A stretch of 6,335 nt of DNA from Candidatus Omnitrophota bacterium (GTDB lineage: Bacteria; Omnitrophota; Gorgyraeia; B26-G9), in the NCBI GenBank assembly GCA_018399295.1, contig JAGYOO010000087.1, positions 1 to 6,335 on the forward strand. The letters are read 5' to 3'. Shown here in pieces: positions 1 to 6,172 of the stretch. Under the pieces are notes generated by a model, which did no database searches, was not told the origin of the DNA, and was given only the letters and a program-made list of their open reading frames with translations. Numbering within the stretch: the first letter of the stretch is position 1; every line of letters starts with the position of its first letter. The position numbers were made by a program, and so were the translations under genes.

Positions 1-332
1 ACCTTTCCGGCCGGGCGGAACAGGCAAGGGTTACCGCTGCGCGTGCGGACATTAACGCGAACATCCCGCTTGCTCTGGATCTGTATGAACTGGATAACGG
101 GATATTGCCTACGACGGATCAGGGGATCGCGGCGCTGAGAAAAGAACCGGCGATAACGCCGGTGCCGCAGAACTGGAATGGTCCATACCTTAAAAAGGAA
201 CCCACTGATCCCTGGGGGAATCCCTATAAATACGTAAGTCCGGGGATCCATAATCCTGAAAGCTACGATTTGTATTCCTTCGGACATGACGGGTCCGAAG
301 GCGGAGAAGATGATGTGGTTAACTGGGATTGA
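1..332 (+). CDS. gspG: Type II secretion system major pseudopilin GspG, C-terminal part (5' end outside window)
   Basis: GspG is the main subunit of the T2SS pseudopilus, the inner-membrane-anchored fibre thought to push substrates through the outer-membrane secretin. The reading frame is open from base 3, giving 109 residues. Family-typical stretches are visible: VTAARADI (residues 10-17 of the fragment), ALDLYELDNG, PTTDQG, NWNGPYLKK, DPWGNPYKYVSPG, and the glycine/aspartate-rich end YDLYSFGHDGSEGGEDD, which corresponds to the calcium-binding loop of known GspG proteins. The N-terminal prepilin peptide and hydrophobic helix, roughly 35-40 residues, lie before the window. There is no sign of a broken gene; it is cut only by the window edge. 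The next pseudopilin gene begins 10 bases after the stop, so they are probably co-transcribed. The family call is secure. Confidence 0.95.
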   Translation, partial: LSGRAEQARVTAARADINANIPLALDLYELDNGILPTTDQGIAALRKEPAITPVPQNWNGPYLKKEPTDPWGNPYKYVSPGIHNPESYDLYSFGHDGSEGGEDDVVNWD

Positions 333-342
333 ATCGGGCAAA

Positions 343-819
343 ATGAGGATCTATCCGGATAAGCGTGGATTTACCCTCCTGGAAATGCTGTTGGTAGTTA
401 CGATAATGATGATTCTGTTTGCCGTTAGCACGCCGATGCTGAGCCGAACCGCCCGTGAGCTGTATTTTCAAAGTCGGGTAAAAAAAACGGCGGCCCTGTT
501 CCGGCATCTGAGAAAGTCGGCAGTGGAAGAAGAACAGGAATATAAACTTATCGTGGATCTAAAGAAAAAGCGCTATGATCTGTTTGTCAATGAAGATTCA
601 GGATTCCGGGAATTCCGCGGATCCCTTCTTCGCGGTGACAGTTTTCCTGAAACCTTCAGCCTCTCCAGTTCGGGCGCCGGGATCGAGACCGTTGAGTTCT
701 GCTTTTATCCGGACGGAAGCCTGAACAGCTCCGGGCTTGAGATCGCTGATACCAACAACCGCCGTGCCAGATTAACTACCACCCTCAGCGGTGAGGTGAT
801 CGTGGATTATATCCAATGA
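343..819 (+). CDS. gspH: GspH-like minor pseudopilin (prepilin-type N-terminal cleavage/methylation protein)
   Basis: This is a predicted minor pseudopilin of 158 residues, close to the usual GspH length. The prepilin signal is clear: a short basic leader MRIYPDKRG, cleavage between G9 and F10, then FTLLE with the conserved Glu at +5 (E14). A hydrophobic helix follows to about residue 30. The C-terminal half contains FCFYPDGS and a strand-rich end (LTTTLSGEVIVDY), typical of the GspH globular fold. I chose ATG 343 because it leaves a normal 9-residue leader. The in-frame ATG at 286 would lie inside gspG and add 19 unlikely residues. No good Shine-Dalgarno motif precedes 343, so translation may be coupled to gspG, which ends 10 bases earlier. 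The order G-H-I matches known gsp operons. The pseudopilin class is secure; the GspH subtype rests mostly on position and length. Confidence 0.85.
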   Translation: MRIYPDKRGFTLLEMLLVVTIMMILFAVSTPMLSRTARELYFQSRVKKTAALFRHLRKSAVEEEQEYKLIVDLKKKRYDLFVNEDSGFREFRGSLLRGDSFPETFSLSSSGAGIETVEFCFYPDGSLNSSGLEIADTNNRRARLTTTLSGEVIVDYIQ

Positions 820-1184
820 ATAAAAGCGGGATTATTCTGCTCGAAATAATTGTCTCTCTGCTCGTATTCGCGCTGGGAATCGTTTTTATCATCCAGGGAC
901 TCTCCCGGGTGGTGACTAATAACCGTGGATTAAGCGACCGCTCACTGGCCGTGACCGCGGGAGGGAATTTTTTTACCGAAGTAGAGGCCGGGATCAGGGG
1001 GCCGGAAGAAGATGAAAACTATAAATCTTACGGCCGGGAGTTTCGTCTGAAGAGCGAGTCCTCGGTTCTGGAGGGAGACCTTCGGAAAATCCGGCTCGAA
1101 ATCGCCTGGCAGGAGAGAGGCGCTGAGAGGGTTTTACGGCTGGAGCGGATTTTATTCCTGCCCCGCGCTGAAGCGCTGCTATGA
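816..1184 (+). CDS. gspI: GspI-like minor pseudopilin
   Basis: This predicted 122-residue minor pseudopilin has a very short leader, MNKSG, with cleavage expected between G5 and I6. It is followed by IILLE, with Glu at +5 (E10), and a hydrophobic helix of about 20 residues (IIVSLLVFALGIVFIIQGL). Ile instead of Phe at +1 is uncommon but tolerated in pseudopilins. GspI normally sits at the pseudopilus tip with GspJ and GspK. Size and position after gspH support GspI. The start overlaps the gspH stop in an ATGA, with no separate ribosome site, so translation is probably coupled. The remaining 90 residues are a variable globular part without motifs that I recognise. No gspJ or gspK follows. The GspI name is positional and another minor pseudopilin class is possible. 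Confidence 0.78.
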   Translation: MNKSGIILLEIIVSLLVFALGIVFIIQGLSRVVTNNRGLSDRSLAVTAGGNFFTEVEAGIRGPEEDENYKSYGREFRLKSESSVLEGDLRKIRLEIAWQERGAERVLRLERILFLPRAEALL

Positions 1185-1248
1185 GCTATGTGCTTTGTGG
1201 ACGTTCTCTTCGCTCACTTGTGAGAGGATGGCACTTAGGAAAACCGCA

Positions 1249-1332
1249 GTCAGAAGACTGAAGTCAGAAGGCCGAAAAAGAGTATATCTAATGTTTGTCC
1301 AGACTTCCGACTTCTGACCTCAGACTTCAGTT
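1249..1332. repeat. Two facing arrays of a degenerate heptamer, consensus GTCNGAA
   Basis: The left array (1249-1276) is four contiguous 7-base units on the + strand. Units 1 and 3 are GTCAGAA; units 2 and 4 each differ from GTCNGAA at one base. After a 21-base spacer (1277-1297) the right array (1298-1332) has five units in the opposite orientation. Read on the - strand, two fit the consensus exactly, two differ by one base, and the outermost by two. Three units of each arm align without gaps, so the region could fold into an imperfect hairpin of about 21 base positions with four mismatches. The strict 7-base phase on both sides argues against chance. The repeat family and its function are unknown to me. 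Confidence 0.75.
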
Positions 1333-1335
1333 TTT
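1256..1335 (+). terminator. Possible terminator of the gsp operon made from the facing heptamer arrays
   Basis: Bases 1256-1276 can pair imperfectly with 1305-1325, including a perfect 7-base core (GTCAGAA with TTCTGAC). Five T residues follow at 1331-1335. This resembles an intrinsic terminator lying about 70-150 bases after gspI. The stem is AT/GC-mixed with mismatches and the loop is long (28 bases), so termination is only a suggestion; the structure may exist purely because of the repeats. Confidence 0.28.
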
Positions 1336-1368
1336 CAGGGTGCGAAGTACGAGACTAAGATGCTGCGA

Positions 1369-1393
1369 CTGCCGCGCCTATCGGCAGCGATAG
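1369..1393 (+). other. Two overlapping, mutually exclusive small hairpins
   Basis: CTGCCG (1369-1374) can pair with CGGCAG (1382-1387). CTATCG (1378-1383) can pair with CGATAG (1388-1393) around a four-base loop. The two stems share bases 1382-1383, and the second stem's loop lies inside the 3' arm of the first, so they cannot form together. A run of six T follows at 1407-1412. This could be a small switch or chance; no ligand-binding family is recognisable. Confidence 0.3.
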
Positions 1394-1412
1394 TAGCTCG
1401 GTCCTGTTTTTT

Positions 1413-1444
1413 ATGAGTTTAAGAGCTTATGAGCTTATCAGCTC
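1413..1444 (+). repeat. Degenerate octamer array, consensus ATGAGCTT, four units
   Basis: Four contiguous 8-base units occupy this stretch. Unit 3 (1429-1436) matches ATGAGCTT exactly, units 1 and 2 differ by one base each, and unit 4 by two. AGCTTAT occurs twice eight bases apart. This is a different family and phase from the heptamers 80 bases upstream. Its origin is unknown; it may be a simple-sequence remnant or a protein-binding array upstream of the signalling operon. Confidence 0.6.
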
Positions 1445-1479
1445 GTCGGTTAGGCTGGTTTGACACATTTACTGATTCG

Positions 1480-1508
1480 TTGACTTTTTAAGAACGGAAT
1501 TATACACT
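1480..1508 (+). promoter_or_regulatory. Candidate sigma-70-type promoter for the FIST-kinase-regulator operon
   Basis: TTGACT (1480-1485, five of six to the -35 consensus) is followed after 17 bases by TACACT (1503-1508, four of six to the -10 consensus). A transcript would start near 1514-1516, at the ATG itself. This fits the lack of any Shine-Dalgarno motif before that ATG and would give a leaderless mRNA. An overlapping TATACA at 1501 is an alternative -10 with a 15-base spacer. The call rests on motif match only. Confidence 0.35.
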
Positions 1509-1515
1509 AAGACAA

Positions 1516-2718
1516 ATGGCTTTATCTACAGGGATTGGAAAGAGCAAGGAATTGGATTCCTTTGCCGCTGGTACGGCGGCGGCGCGCCAGGCACTGGAAG
1601 AGATCGGAGGCGGTGAGCCTGATCTCGCTTTTTGTTTTGCTTCCGCCAGATTTGACCATCTGCCGCTTATTCGCGGTATCCGGAGCGTAATCCATGATGC
1701 TCCGATCCTCGGCTGTACCACGGCCGGAGAAATAACCTCCCTGGGCCCGGATACGAAATCCGCGGTTGTTCTTCTTCTTAAATTCAGTGATTCCTCTTCC
1801 TGCCAGGCCTCATTGGGGTTAGGGCGGAATATGAGCCGCAATCCCCGTGTTGCCGGACAGGAAGTTGCCCGGGATGCTGTTCTCGCGAACCGCCATTCCG
1901 GTTCACGGCATGCTTTTCTTATGTTTCCTGACGGACTGAAGGGCAATGGGGCCGAGGTTATTCGCGGAATACAGGAGGTCCTGGGAACCAGTTTTCCCAT
2001 TGTTGGCGGTTCCGCTGCCGATGACTTCATGTTCGAGAATACCTTTCAGTATTTTGATGATAAAGTCTTTGAGGACAGCGTCTGCGGCGCTCTTTTTTCC
2101 GGGGATATGCGGATCGGGATCGGGGCCCGGCATGGATGGTATCCGCTGGGAAAACCGCGGGTCGTTACCGAGGCCGCGCATAACGTAATCCGCAAGCTTG
2201 ATGGAAAACCCGCGGTTCGCATATATGAAGACTATTTTGGCCGCAGGGTAGCGGATATGCAGCATGAGCTTATGGCCCGAATGTCGGTTATGTATCCTCT
2301 CGGAATGTCGATTCCCGAAGAAGAAGAATGTATTGTGCGCAATGCCCTGCGCGTGGATAATGACGGAGCCCTGATCTGCGCCGGGGAGGTCCCCGAAGGT
2401 TCGGAAATCAGGGTAATGATGGGATCAAAGGAAACAGCCATGAAAGCGGCAAAAAAGGCGGCGACTCTGGCTTTGGAGGGATTGGGTGATTTTACTCCGG
2501 AGCTTGTGTTTGTTTTTGATTCGGTATCCCGCGAACGTTTGTTCGGCCGTCAGGCCTCAGAGGAGATTGATCTGGTGAAAAACATCTTTGGGAATAACGT
2601 TCCCATTGCCGGGTTTTATACTTATGGAGAACAAGCCCCACTGGGTGCTACTGTTAACCTTGGACAGACCCTGTTTCACAATGAGACGATAGTAATATTC
2701 GCGATCGGAGGAAAATGA
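1516..2718 (+). CDS. FIST-domain signal-sensing protein (FIST_N plus FIST_C)
   Basis: This 400-residue protein covers the whole FIST module and has no signal peptide or membrane segment, so it is cytoplasmic. The N-terminal FIST domain spans about residues 5-200, with IGKSKELDSFAAG, PILGCTTAGEIT (GCTTAGEI 66-73), and GGSAADDF (164-171). FIST_C covers about 215-395, ending in GFYTYGEQAPLG (366-377) and HNETIVIFAIGG. A conserved-looking RHGWYPLG segment has His206. FIST proteins are ligand-sensing partners of kinases and cyclic-di-GMP enzymes; the NosP subgroup binds heme and nitric oxide. Whether this one binds heme cannot be seen. The start is forced: ATG 1516 is the first start codon after an in-frame stop at 1489. 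No Shine-Dalgarno motif precedes it, unlike the next three genes. Its stop overlaps the kinase start (ATGA), so the two are probably made in matched amounts and work together. Confidence 0.9.
   Translation: MALSTGIGKSKELDSFAAGTAAARQALEEIGGGEPDLAFCFASARFDHLPLIRGIRSVIHDAPILGCTTAGEITSLGPDTKSAVVLLLKFSDSSSCQASLGLGRNMSRNPRVAGQEVARDAVLANRHSGSRHAFLMFPDGLKGNGAEVIRGIQEVLGTSFPIVGGSAADDFMFENTFQYFDDKVFEDSVCGALFSGDMRIGIGARHGWYPLGKPRVVTEAAHNVIRKLDGKPAVRIYEDYFGRRVADMQHELMARMSVMYPLGMSIPEEEECIVRNALRVDNDGALICAGEVPEGSEIRVMMGSKETAMKAAKKAATLALEGLGDFTPELVFVFDSVSRERLFGRQASEEIDLVKNIFGNNVPIAGFYTYGEQAPLGATVNLGQTLFHNETIVIFAIGGK
2707..2711 (+). promoter_or_regulatory. Ribosome binding site of the histidine kinase gene
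   Basis: GGAGG lies three bases before ATG 2715, inside the last codons of the FIST gene. The spacing is short, but together with the ATGA overlap it supports this start and coupled translation. Confidence 0.6.
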
Positions 2719-4307
2719 CTCGAACGGTCAAGGTAAATGTCTGGCTGGTCCTGGTAATCGGCGCTCTTGTCCTGAGTATAATCGTAATCATCGAAAGTAT
2801 GGTCACGAAACTCATGGGCGGTTTTATTCTGCTTTTTCTTTTGGCCTATCTCTCGGAAAGCACCCGGGAGGAGCGGGAGCAGATAGTTAAGATGCAGCGC
2901 GCGCTGGATAAGCTGCGTAACGCTTATGGCGAACTTGACGAGCAGGCGAAGATAATCATCCGTACTGACCTTGAGCTTAATCGGACCCAGGAGGAGCTGG
3001 ATAGAAAGCTGAACAGTCTCTACACCCTCCATGAGTTGGGCAAGATGATAAACTCGACCCTGGATGTGGAAATGCTGTTCGCGCAAATAACTGAACCGCT
3101 GATACTCAAATTGGGGTTCGAAAAGACAGTAATAATGCTTAAAGGGAAAGGTAATCTGCCTAATTGTAAGGCCGCGGTAGGCTTCAGTGAAGAAGACATC
3201 GGTCGGATCACCGAGAAAACCGCTACAAGTCCTTTTCTGCGGCAGGTTCTGGAGCAGGGCAGTTCGATTCTGGTTAAAAACGGGAAGGATAATACTGAAG
3301 AAAAGAAGCTCTGGCTGGAGTTTTTCAAGGTCTCCGCCTTTGTGATCGTTCCGCTGGTACTTAAGGAGAAGGTGGAAGGTTATATTTTCGTCGGGAATCG
3401 CAATCCTTATAATTACATATCCAAGGATGATGTCGACCTGCTGTTTATTCTCTCCAACCAGCTGGCAACGGCACTGGAAAACGCCCGGCTTTACGAAGAA
3501 CTCAAACGTTCTCATAACGAACTGGAGATCCGGGTGCAGGAACGGACCCGGGAACTGGCCGAGGCCAACCAGCAGCTTGTTAAACTCAATAAGATGAAGT
3601 CGGATTTTGTCTCGGCGGTTTCCCATGAACTCCGGACCCCGCTGACCTCGATAAAGGGGTATGCCGCGATCATGATGGCCGGAAGGCTCGGAGAGGTAAG
3701 CCAGACCCAGGCGGAAAAACTACGCAAGATAAACGTGCACAGCGATGAACTGATCAAACTGGTAAATGATCTGCTGGATATCGCCCGGATCGAGTCAGGC
3801 CGGATCGGAATGAGTATCAAGCATGCGGGGCTGATTGAGATAGCTAAGAGCGTGGCGGATCTGTTTTTTCCCCAGGCGGACGAGAAACAGGTCGAGCTTG
3901 AACTGCTTTTGCCGGAAAATGAAGAAGTGATGGTCTGGATGGATCCGAGTCAGATATCACGGGTATTTATCAATCTTCTGGGCAATGCCTTTAAATTCAC
4001 TCCACCTAACGGAAAGATCACTATAAAAGTCGATCCAGGGGAGGAGTTTATAACCGTCGCAGTTTCTGATTCAGGAATTGGTATCAGCCCGGATGACGTG
4101 GATCATGTCTTTGATGAATTTTACCGGGTGGATAACGCAATTAATGTGGAAAAGAAGGGGACTGGTCTGGGGCTTTCCCTGGTGAAAAAAATAATCGAGG
4201 CGCATAAGGGCCAGATCTGGGTTTCCAGTGAACTGGGCCGGGGGACTACTTTTTCCTTTACCCTTTCCGTAAATAAGATTGAAGATTCTCAGGTAACTGT
4301 GGGCTGA
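2715..4307 (+). CDS. Membrane-anchored GAF-domain sensor histidine kinase
   Basis: This 530-residue kinase is expected to autophosphorylate on His and pass phosphate to the adjacent regulator. Two membrane helices (about 9-26 and 33-47) are joined by only a few residues, so there is no periplasmic sensor; input must be internal. A charged helical stretch (about 50-100) leads to a GAF domain (about 102-260, from LYTLHELGKMINSTLD to LATALENARLYEEL). A coiled coil (262-293) follows. The HisKA motif is VSHELRTPL with phospho-acceptor His304. The ATPase domain shows the N box N420/N424, G1 DSGIGIS from D452, F box FDEFYR from F466, and G2 GTGLGL at 482-487. All catalytic motifs are intact. The overlapping FIST gene suggests that the FIST protein regulates this kinase. 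The GAF ligand is unknown. Confidence 0.95.
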   Translation: MTRTVKVNVWLVLVIGALVLSIIVIIESMVTKLMGGFILLFLLAYLSESTREEREQIVKMQRALDKLRNAYGELDEQAKIIIRTDLELNRTQEELDRKLNSLYTLHELGKMINSTLDVEMLFAQITEPLILKLGFEKTVIMLKGKGNLPNCKAAVGFSEEDIGRITEKTATSPFLRQVLEQGSSILVKNGKDNTEEKKLWLEFFKVSAFVIVPLVLKEKVEGYIFVGNRNPYNYISKDDVDLLFILSNQLATALENARLYEELKRSHNELEIRVQERTRELAEANQQLVKLNKMKSDFVSAVSHELRTPLTSIKGYAAIMMAGRLGEVSQTQAEKLRKINVHSDELIKLVNDLLDIARIESGRIGMSIKHAGLIEIAKSVADLFFPQADEKQVELELLLPENEEVMVWMDPSQISRVFINLLGNAFKFTPPNGKITIKVDPGEEFITVAVSDSGIGISPDDVDHVFDEFYRVDNAINVEKKGTGLGLSLVKKIIEAHKGQIWVSSELGRGTTFSFTLSVNKIEDSQVTVG

Positions 4308-4312
4308 TCAAT

Positions 4313-4318
4313 AAGGAG
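4313..4318 (+). promoter_or_regulatory. Ribosome binding site of the response regulator gene
   Basis: AAGGAG lies six bases before ATG 4325, a strong match at good spacing. It fixes the start in the 17-base gap after the kinase. Confidence 0.8.
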
Positions 4319-4324
4319 CGGTTA

Positions 4325-5260
4325 ATGCGGAAACAGAAGATTATGCTTGTTGATGATGAACCGGATATCCGGGACGTTCTCAAGATTACTCTGGAGTGTG
4401 AAGGCTATGAGGTCTGTGAGGCGGTTGACGGTGTTGACGGGCTGGAGAAAGTTAATAAGGTTTCGCCGGATTTGGTGATCCTGGACTATAAGATGCCGAA
4501 GATGGACGGACATGAGGTCTGTGAGATACTGAAGAAAGATATTCTACTTCGGCATATGCCGATTATCATGCTTACCGGTAAGGGAGATATTCAGGACAAG
4601 GTAAAGGGTATTAATGCCGGCGCGGATGATTATATGGTGAAACCGTTTGAACCGGAGGAGCTGGTTGCCCGGGTGAAGATGATCCTCCGGCGATCGGCGC
4701 GTGATCTGGATGCCAATCCTCTAAGCCGTCTTCCCGGAAATGCCTCGATTATGAGTGAACTGGAGGCGATGATCAGCAGTGGAAAAAAGTTCGCGGTCTG
4801 TTACCTTGACCTGGATAAATTCAAGGCATTTAATGACACCTATGGCTTTGAACACGGAGACGAGATAATCCGGGAAACCGCTCGGATTATTCTGAGCGTT
4901 ACTCTGGAGGAGGGTAATAAGGACGATTTTGTCGGGCATATCGGTGGCGATGATTTTGTAGTGATAACCTCGTTAGACCGGGCCGATCATCTCTGCGGCC
5001 GGATTATCGTCGATTTCGATAAGAGCGCTCCGTCTTTTTACAATAAAGAAGATCGGGAAAGAGGATTTATTCTGGCAAAGGACCGGCAGGGAAACGAGAT
5101 GCAGATCCCCCTGATCTCGATATCTATCGGAGTTGTTACGAATGAAAAACGGGAGATCAGTCACGTTGCCGAGATTGGAGAAATCGGGGCGGAATTGAAA
5201 AAGGTGGCAAAAGCGGAAAACAGGAGCATTATGGTGAAAGACAGCAGAAAAGGTGATTGA
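4325..5260 (+). CDS. Response regulator with REC domain and variant GGDEF (GGDDF) domain
   Basis: This 311-residue regulator is the likely partner of the kinase encoded 17 bases upstream. REC (about 5-120) has the acidic pair D10/D11, phospho-acceptor D54 (LDYKMPKMDG), switch Thr84 and Lys106 (VKPF), all intact. The output domain (about 133-305) starts with NPLSRLPGN, the equivalent of the usual NPLTGLPGN. It has the metal-binding DLDKF (D162) and FNDTYGFEHGDE, then GHIGGDDFVVI with GGDDF at 207-211. The signature has Asp in place of the usual fourth-position Glu. The product-inhibition site RxxD, expected at 198-201, reads NKDD and so lacks Arg. It may be a diguanylate cyclase without feedback inhibition, or a c-di-GMP/GTP-binding or purely structural domain. 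There is no DNA-binding domain. I recall similar GHIGGDDFVVI regulators as a recurrent subfamily, so the change is probably not a local mutation. Confidence 0.9.
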   Translation: MRKQKIMLVDDEPDIRDVLKITLECEGYEVCEAVDGVDGLEKVNKVSPDLVILDYKMPKMDGHEVCEILKKDILLRHMPIIMLTGKGDIQDKVKGINAGADDYMVKPFEPEELVARVKMILRRSARDLDANPLSRLPGNASIMSELEAMISSGKKFAVCYLDLDKFKAFNDTYGFEHGDEIIRETARIILSVTLEEGNKDDFVGHIGGDDFVVITSLDRADHLCGRIIVDFDKSAPSFYNKEDRERGFILAKDRQGNEMQIPLISISIGVVTNEKREISHVAEIGEIGAELKKVAKAENRSIMVKDSRKGD

Positions 5261-5280
5261 TCTGGTAAGAGCTAAGTCAG

Positions 5281-5286
5281 AAGGAG
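5281..5286 (+). promoter_or_regulatory. Ribosome binding site of the glycosyltransferase gene
   Basis: AAGGAG lies five bases before ATG 5292. It decides that start over an in-frame TTG at 5253, which would overlap the regulator gene and has no such site. Confidence 0.8.
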
Positions 5287-5291
5287 TTAGA

Positions 5292-6125
5292 ATGCGTCCC
5301 AAAATCAGTGTGGTGATTATAGGAAAAAACGAGGAAAAAAACGTTAAGGACTGCCTTGGCAGTGTTTCTGGTTGGGCGGATGAAATAGTATTTATTGATG
5401 ATTTCAGCTCAGATCGGACTCTGGAACTTGTAAAGCAGGAAGAGAAGGTTGTTGTATTTCAGAGAAAGATGAACCTGGAAGGTGTGCAGCGCAATTTTGC
5501 CGCCAGCAAGGCGGCGAATGACTGGGTGATGATTCTTGATTGTGATGAGCGCGCGACAGAGGAAGTAAAAAAAGAGATTGACGAGTTATTTGACCGCAAA
5601 GATGAAAAGGAGGTTGGATTCTGGATTCCGCAAAAAGCCTATTTGGGAGATTACTGGATGAAGTGGGGTGGTTGGTCGGCGCCGCATTTAAGATTATACG
5701 ATAGGCGGTATGTAAGCTGGTCGGAAGGCCGTTTCGATGTTGTCCATCCGGGTATCAAGATCGCCGCGGGCTACAGACAGGGATCTAATCTGCGTAATCC
5801 CTTGATCCACTATAACTATACTAATCTGGAAAACTTTGTCTACAAGGTGAATAGGCTTTCCATCCTGGAGGCGATCAAATGGTATCTTGACGGCCGGAAG
5901 ATGAGTATTTTTAGAGGGTTTCGAAGGTATGTGGACAGATTTTTCAGAAGATACATTCGAAAAAAAGGGTATAAAGACGGATATTATGGTTTTGCCGCGA
6001 GTTTTTTAAGCGGTTTTTACGAGTTGATCGCTTACAGTAAATATCGGGAGATAATCAGAAAAGGATACTATTTAGAAGAAAACGGCATTACTGAGGATAT
6101 AGTCGCGGAATTGCGTAAAGGCTGA
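5292..6125 (+). CDS. Family 2 glycosyltransferase, WaaE/KdtX-like
   Basis: This 277-residue GT-A enzyme probably moves a sugar from a nucleotide-sugar onto a cell-surface glycan, acting on the cytoplasmic side of the inner membrane. The N-terminus has the GT2 pattern ISVVIIGKNEEKNVKDCL (5-22), then ADEIVFIDDFSSDRT (29-43) and the DxD metal/nucleotide motif LDCDER with D83 and D85. The middle has GFWIPQKAYLGDYWMKWGGW and DVVHP with His152, matching the arrangement of LPS-core-type enzymes (REVHE-like position). The C-terminal part is basic and aromatic (RYVDRFFRRYIRKKGYKDGYYGFAASFLSGFYELIAYSKY across two neighbouring segments), suggesting membrane contact. It starts 31 bases after the regulator with its own strong ribosome site, and a terminator follows 47 bases after the stop, so it is probably the last gene of the operon. 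The acceptor and donor sugars cannot be told. Confidence 0.88.
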   Translation: MRPKISVVIIGKNEEKNVKDCLGSVSGWADEIVFIDDFSSDRTLELVKQEEKVVVFQRKMNLEGVQRNFAASKAANDWVMILDCDERATEEVKKEIDELFDRKDEKEVGFWIPQKAYLGDYWMKWGGWSAPHLRLYDRRYVSWSEGRFDVVHPGIKIAAGYRQGSNLRNPLIHYNYTNLENFVYKVNRLSILEAIKWYLDGRKMSIFRGFRRYVDRFFRRYIRKKGYKDGYYGFAASFLSGFYELIAYSKYREIIRKGYYLEENGITEDIVAELRKG

Positions 6126-6172
6126 AGCCCGGAAGTAATTTCATTTCCGTAAATCCGGTCTCAGAAGAAACC

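Larger units (their letters stand above)
1185..1515. other. Non-coding interval with several repeat families, between pseudopilin and signalling operons
   Basis: This 331-base interval has no convincing gene on either strand. Left to right it holds a small inverted repeat (CTCAC/GTGAG, 1213-1224), two facing arrays of a degenerate heptamer (1249-1332), overlapping hairpins (1369-1393), a six-T run (1407-1412), a degenerate octamer array (1413-1444) and a possible promoter (1480-1508). An ATG at 1181 overlapping the gspI stop opens only 26 codons and its product does not resemble a pseudopilin. I recognise no riboswitch. Confidence 0.7.

Noticed and set aside
286..342. Upstream start for the gspH-like gene
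   Set aside because: It would put 19 extra residues in front of a normal prepilin leader and overlap gspG by 47 bases.
1181..1261. 26-codon frame starting in the ATGA at the gspI stop
   Set aside because: It has no prepilin motif, no family resemblance and ends in the repeat array. It is kept only as a hint of a lost gene start.
1249..1332. CRISPR array
   Set aside because: The units are only 7 bases, contiguous and without unique spacers, and no cas gene is nearby.
1340..1410. Cyclic-di-GMP riboswitch upstream of the signalling operon
   Set aside because: The short stems here do not match the conserved core of that riboswitch class as I know it.
1460..1465. Perfect TTGACA -35 box
   Set aside because: No acceptable -10 sequence lies 16-18 bases downstream; the TTGACT at 1480 fits better.
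1500..2030. A 176-codon open frame on the - strand
   Set aside because: It is a shadow of the FIST gene, with an arginine- and serine-rich composition typical of antisense frames and no recognisable domain.
2676..3626. A 316-codon open frame on the - strand
   Set aside because: It lies antisense to the kinase gene, whose domains and motifs are intact and well recognised. The antisense product shows no family features.
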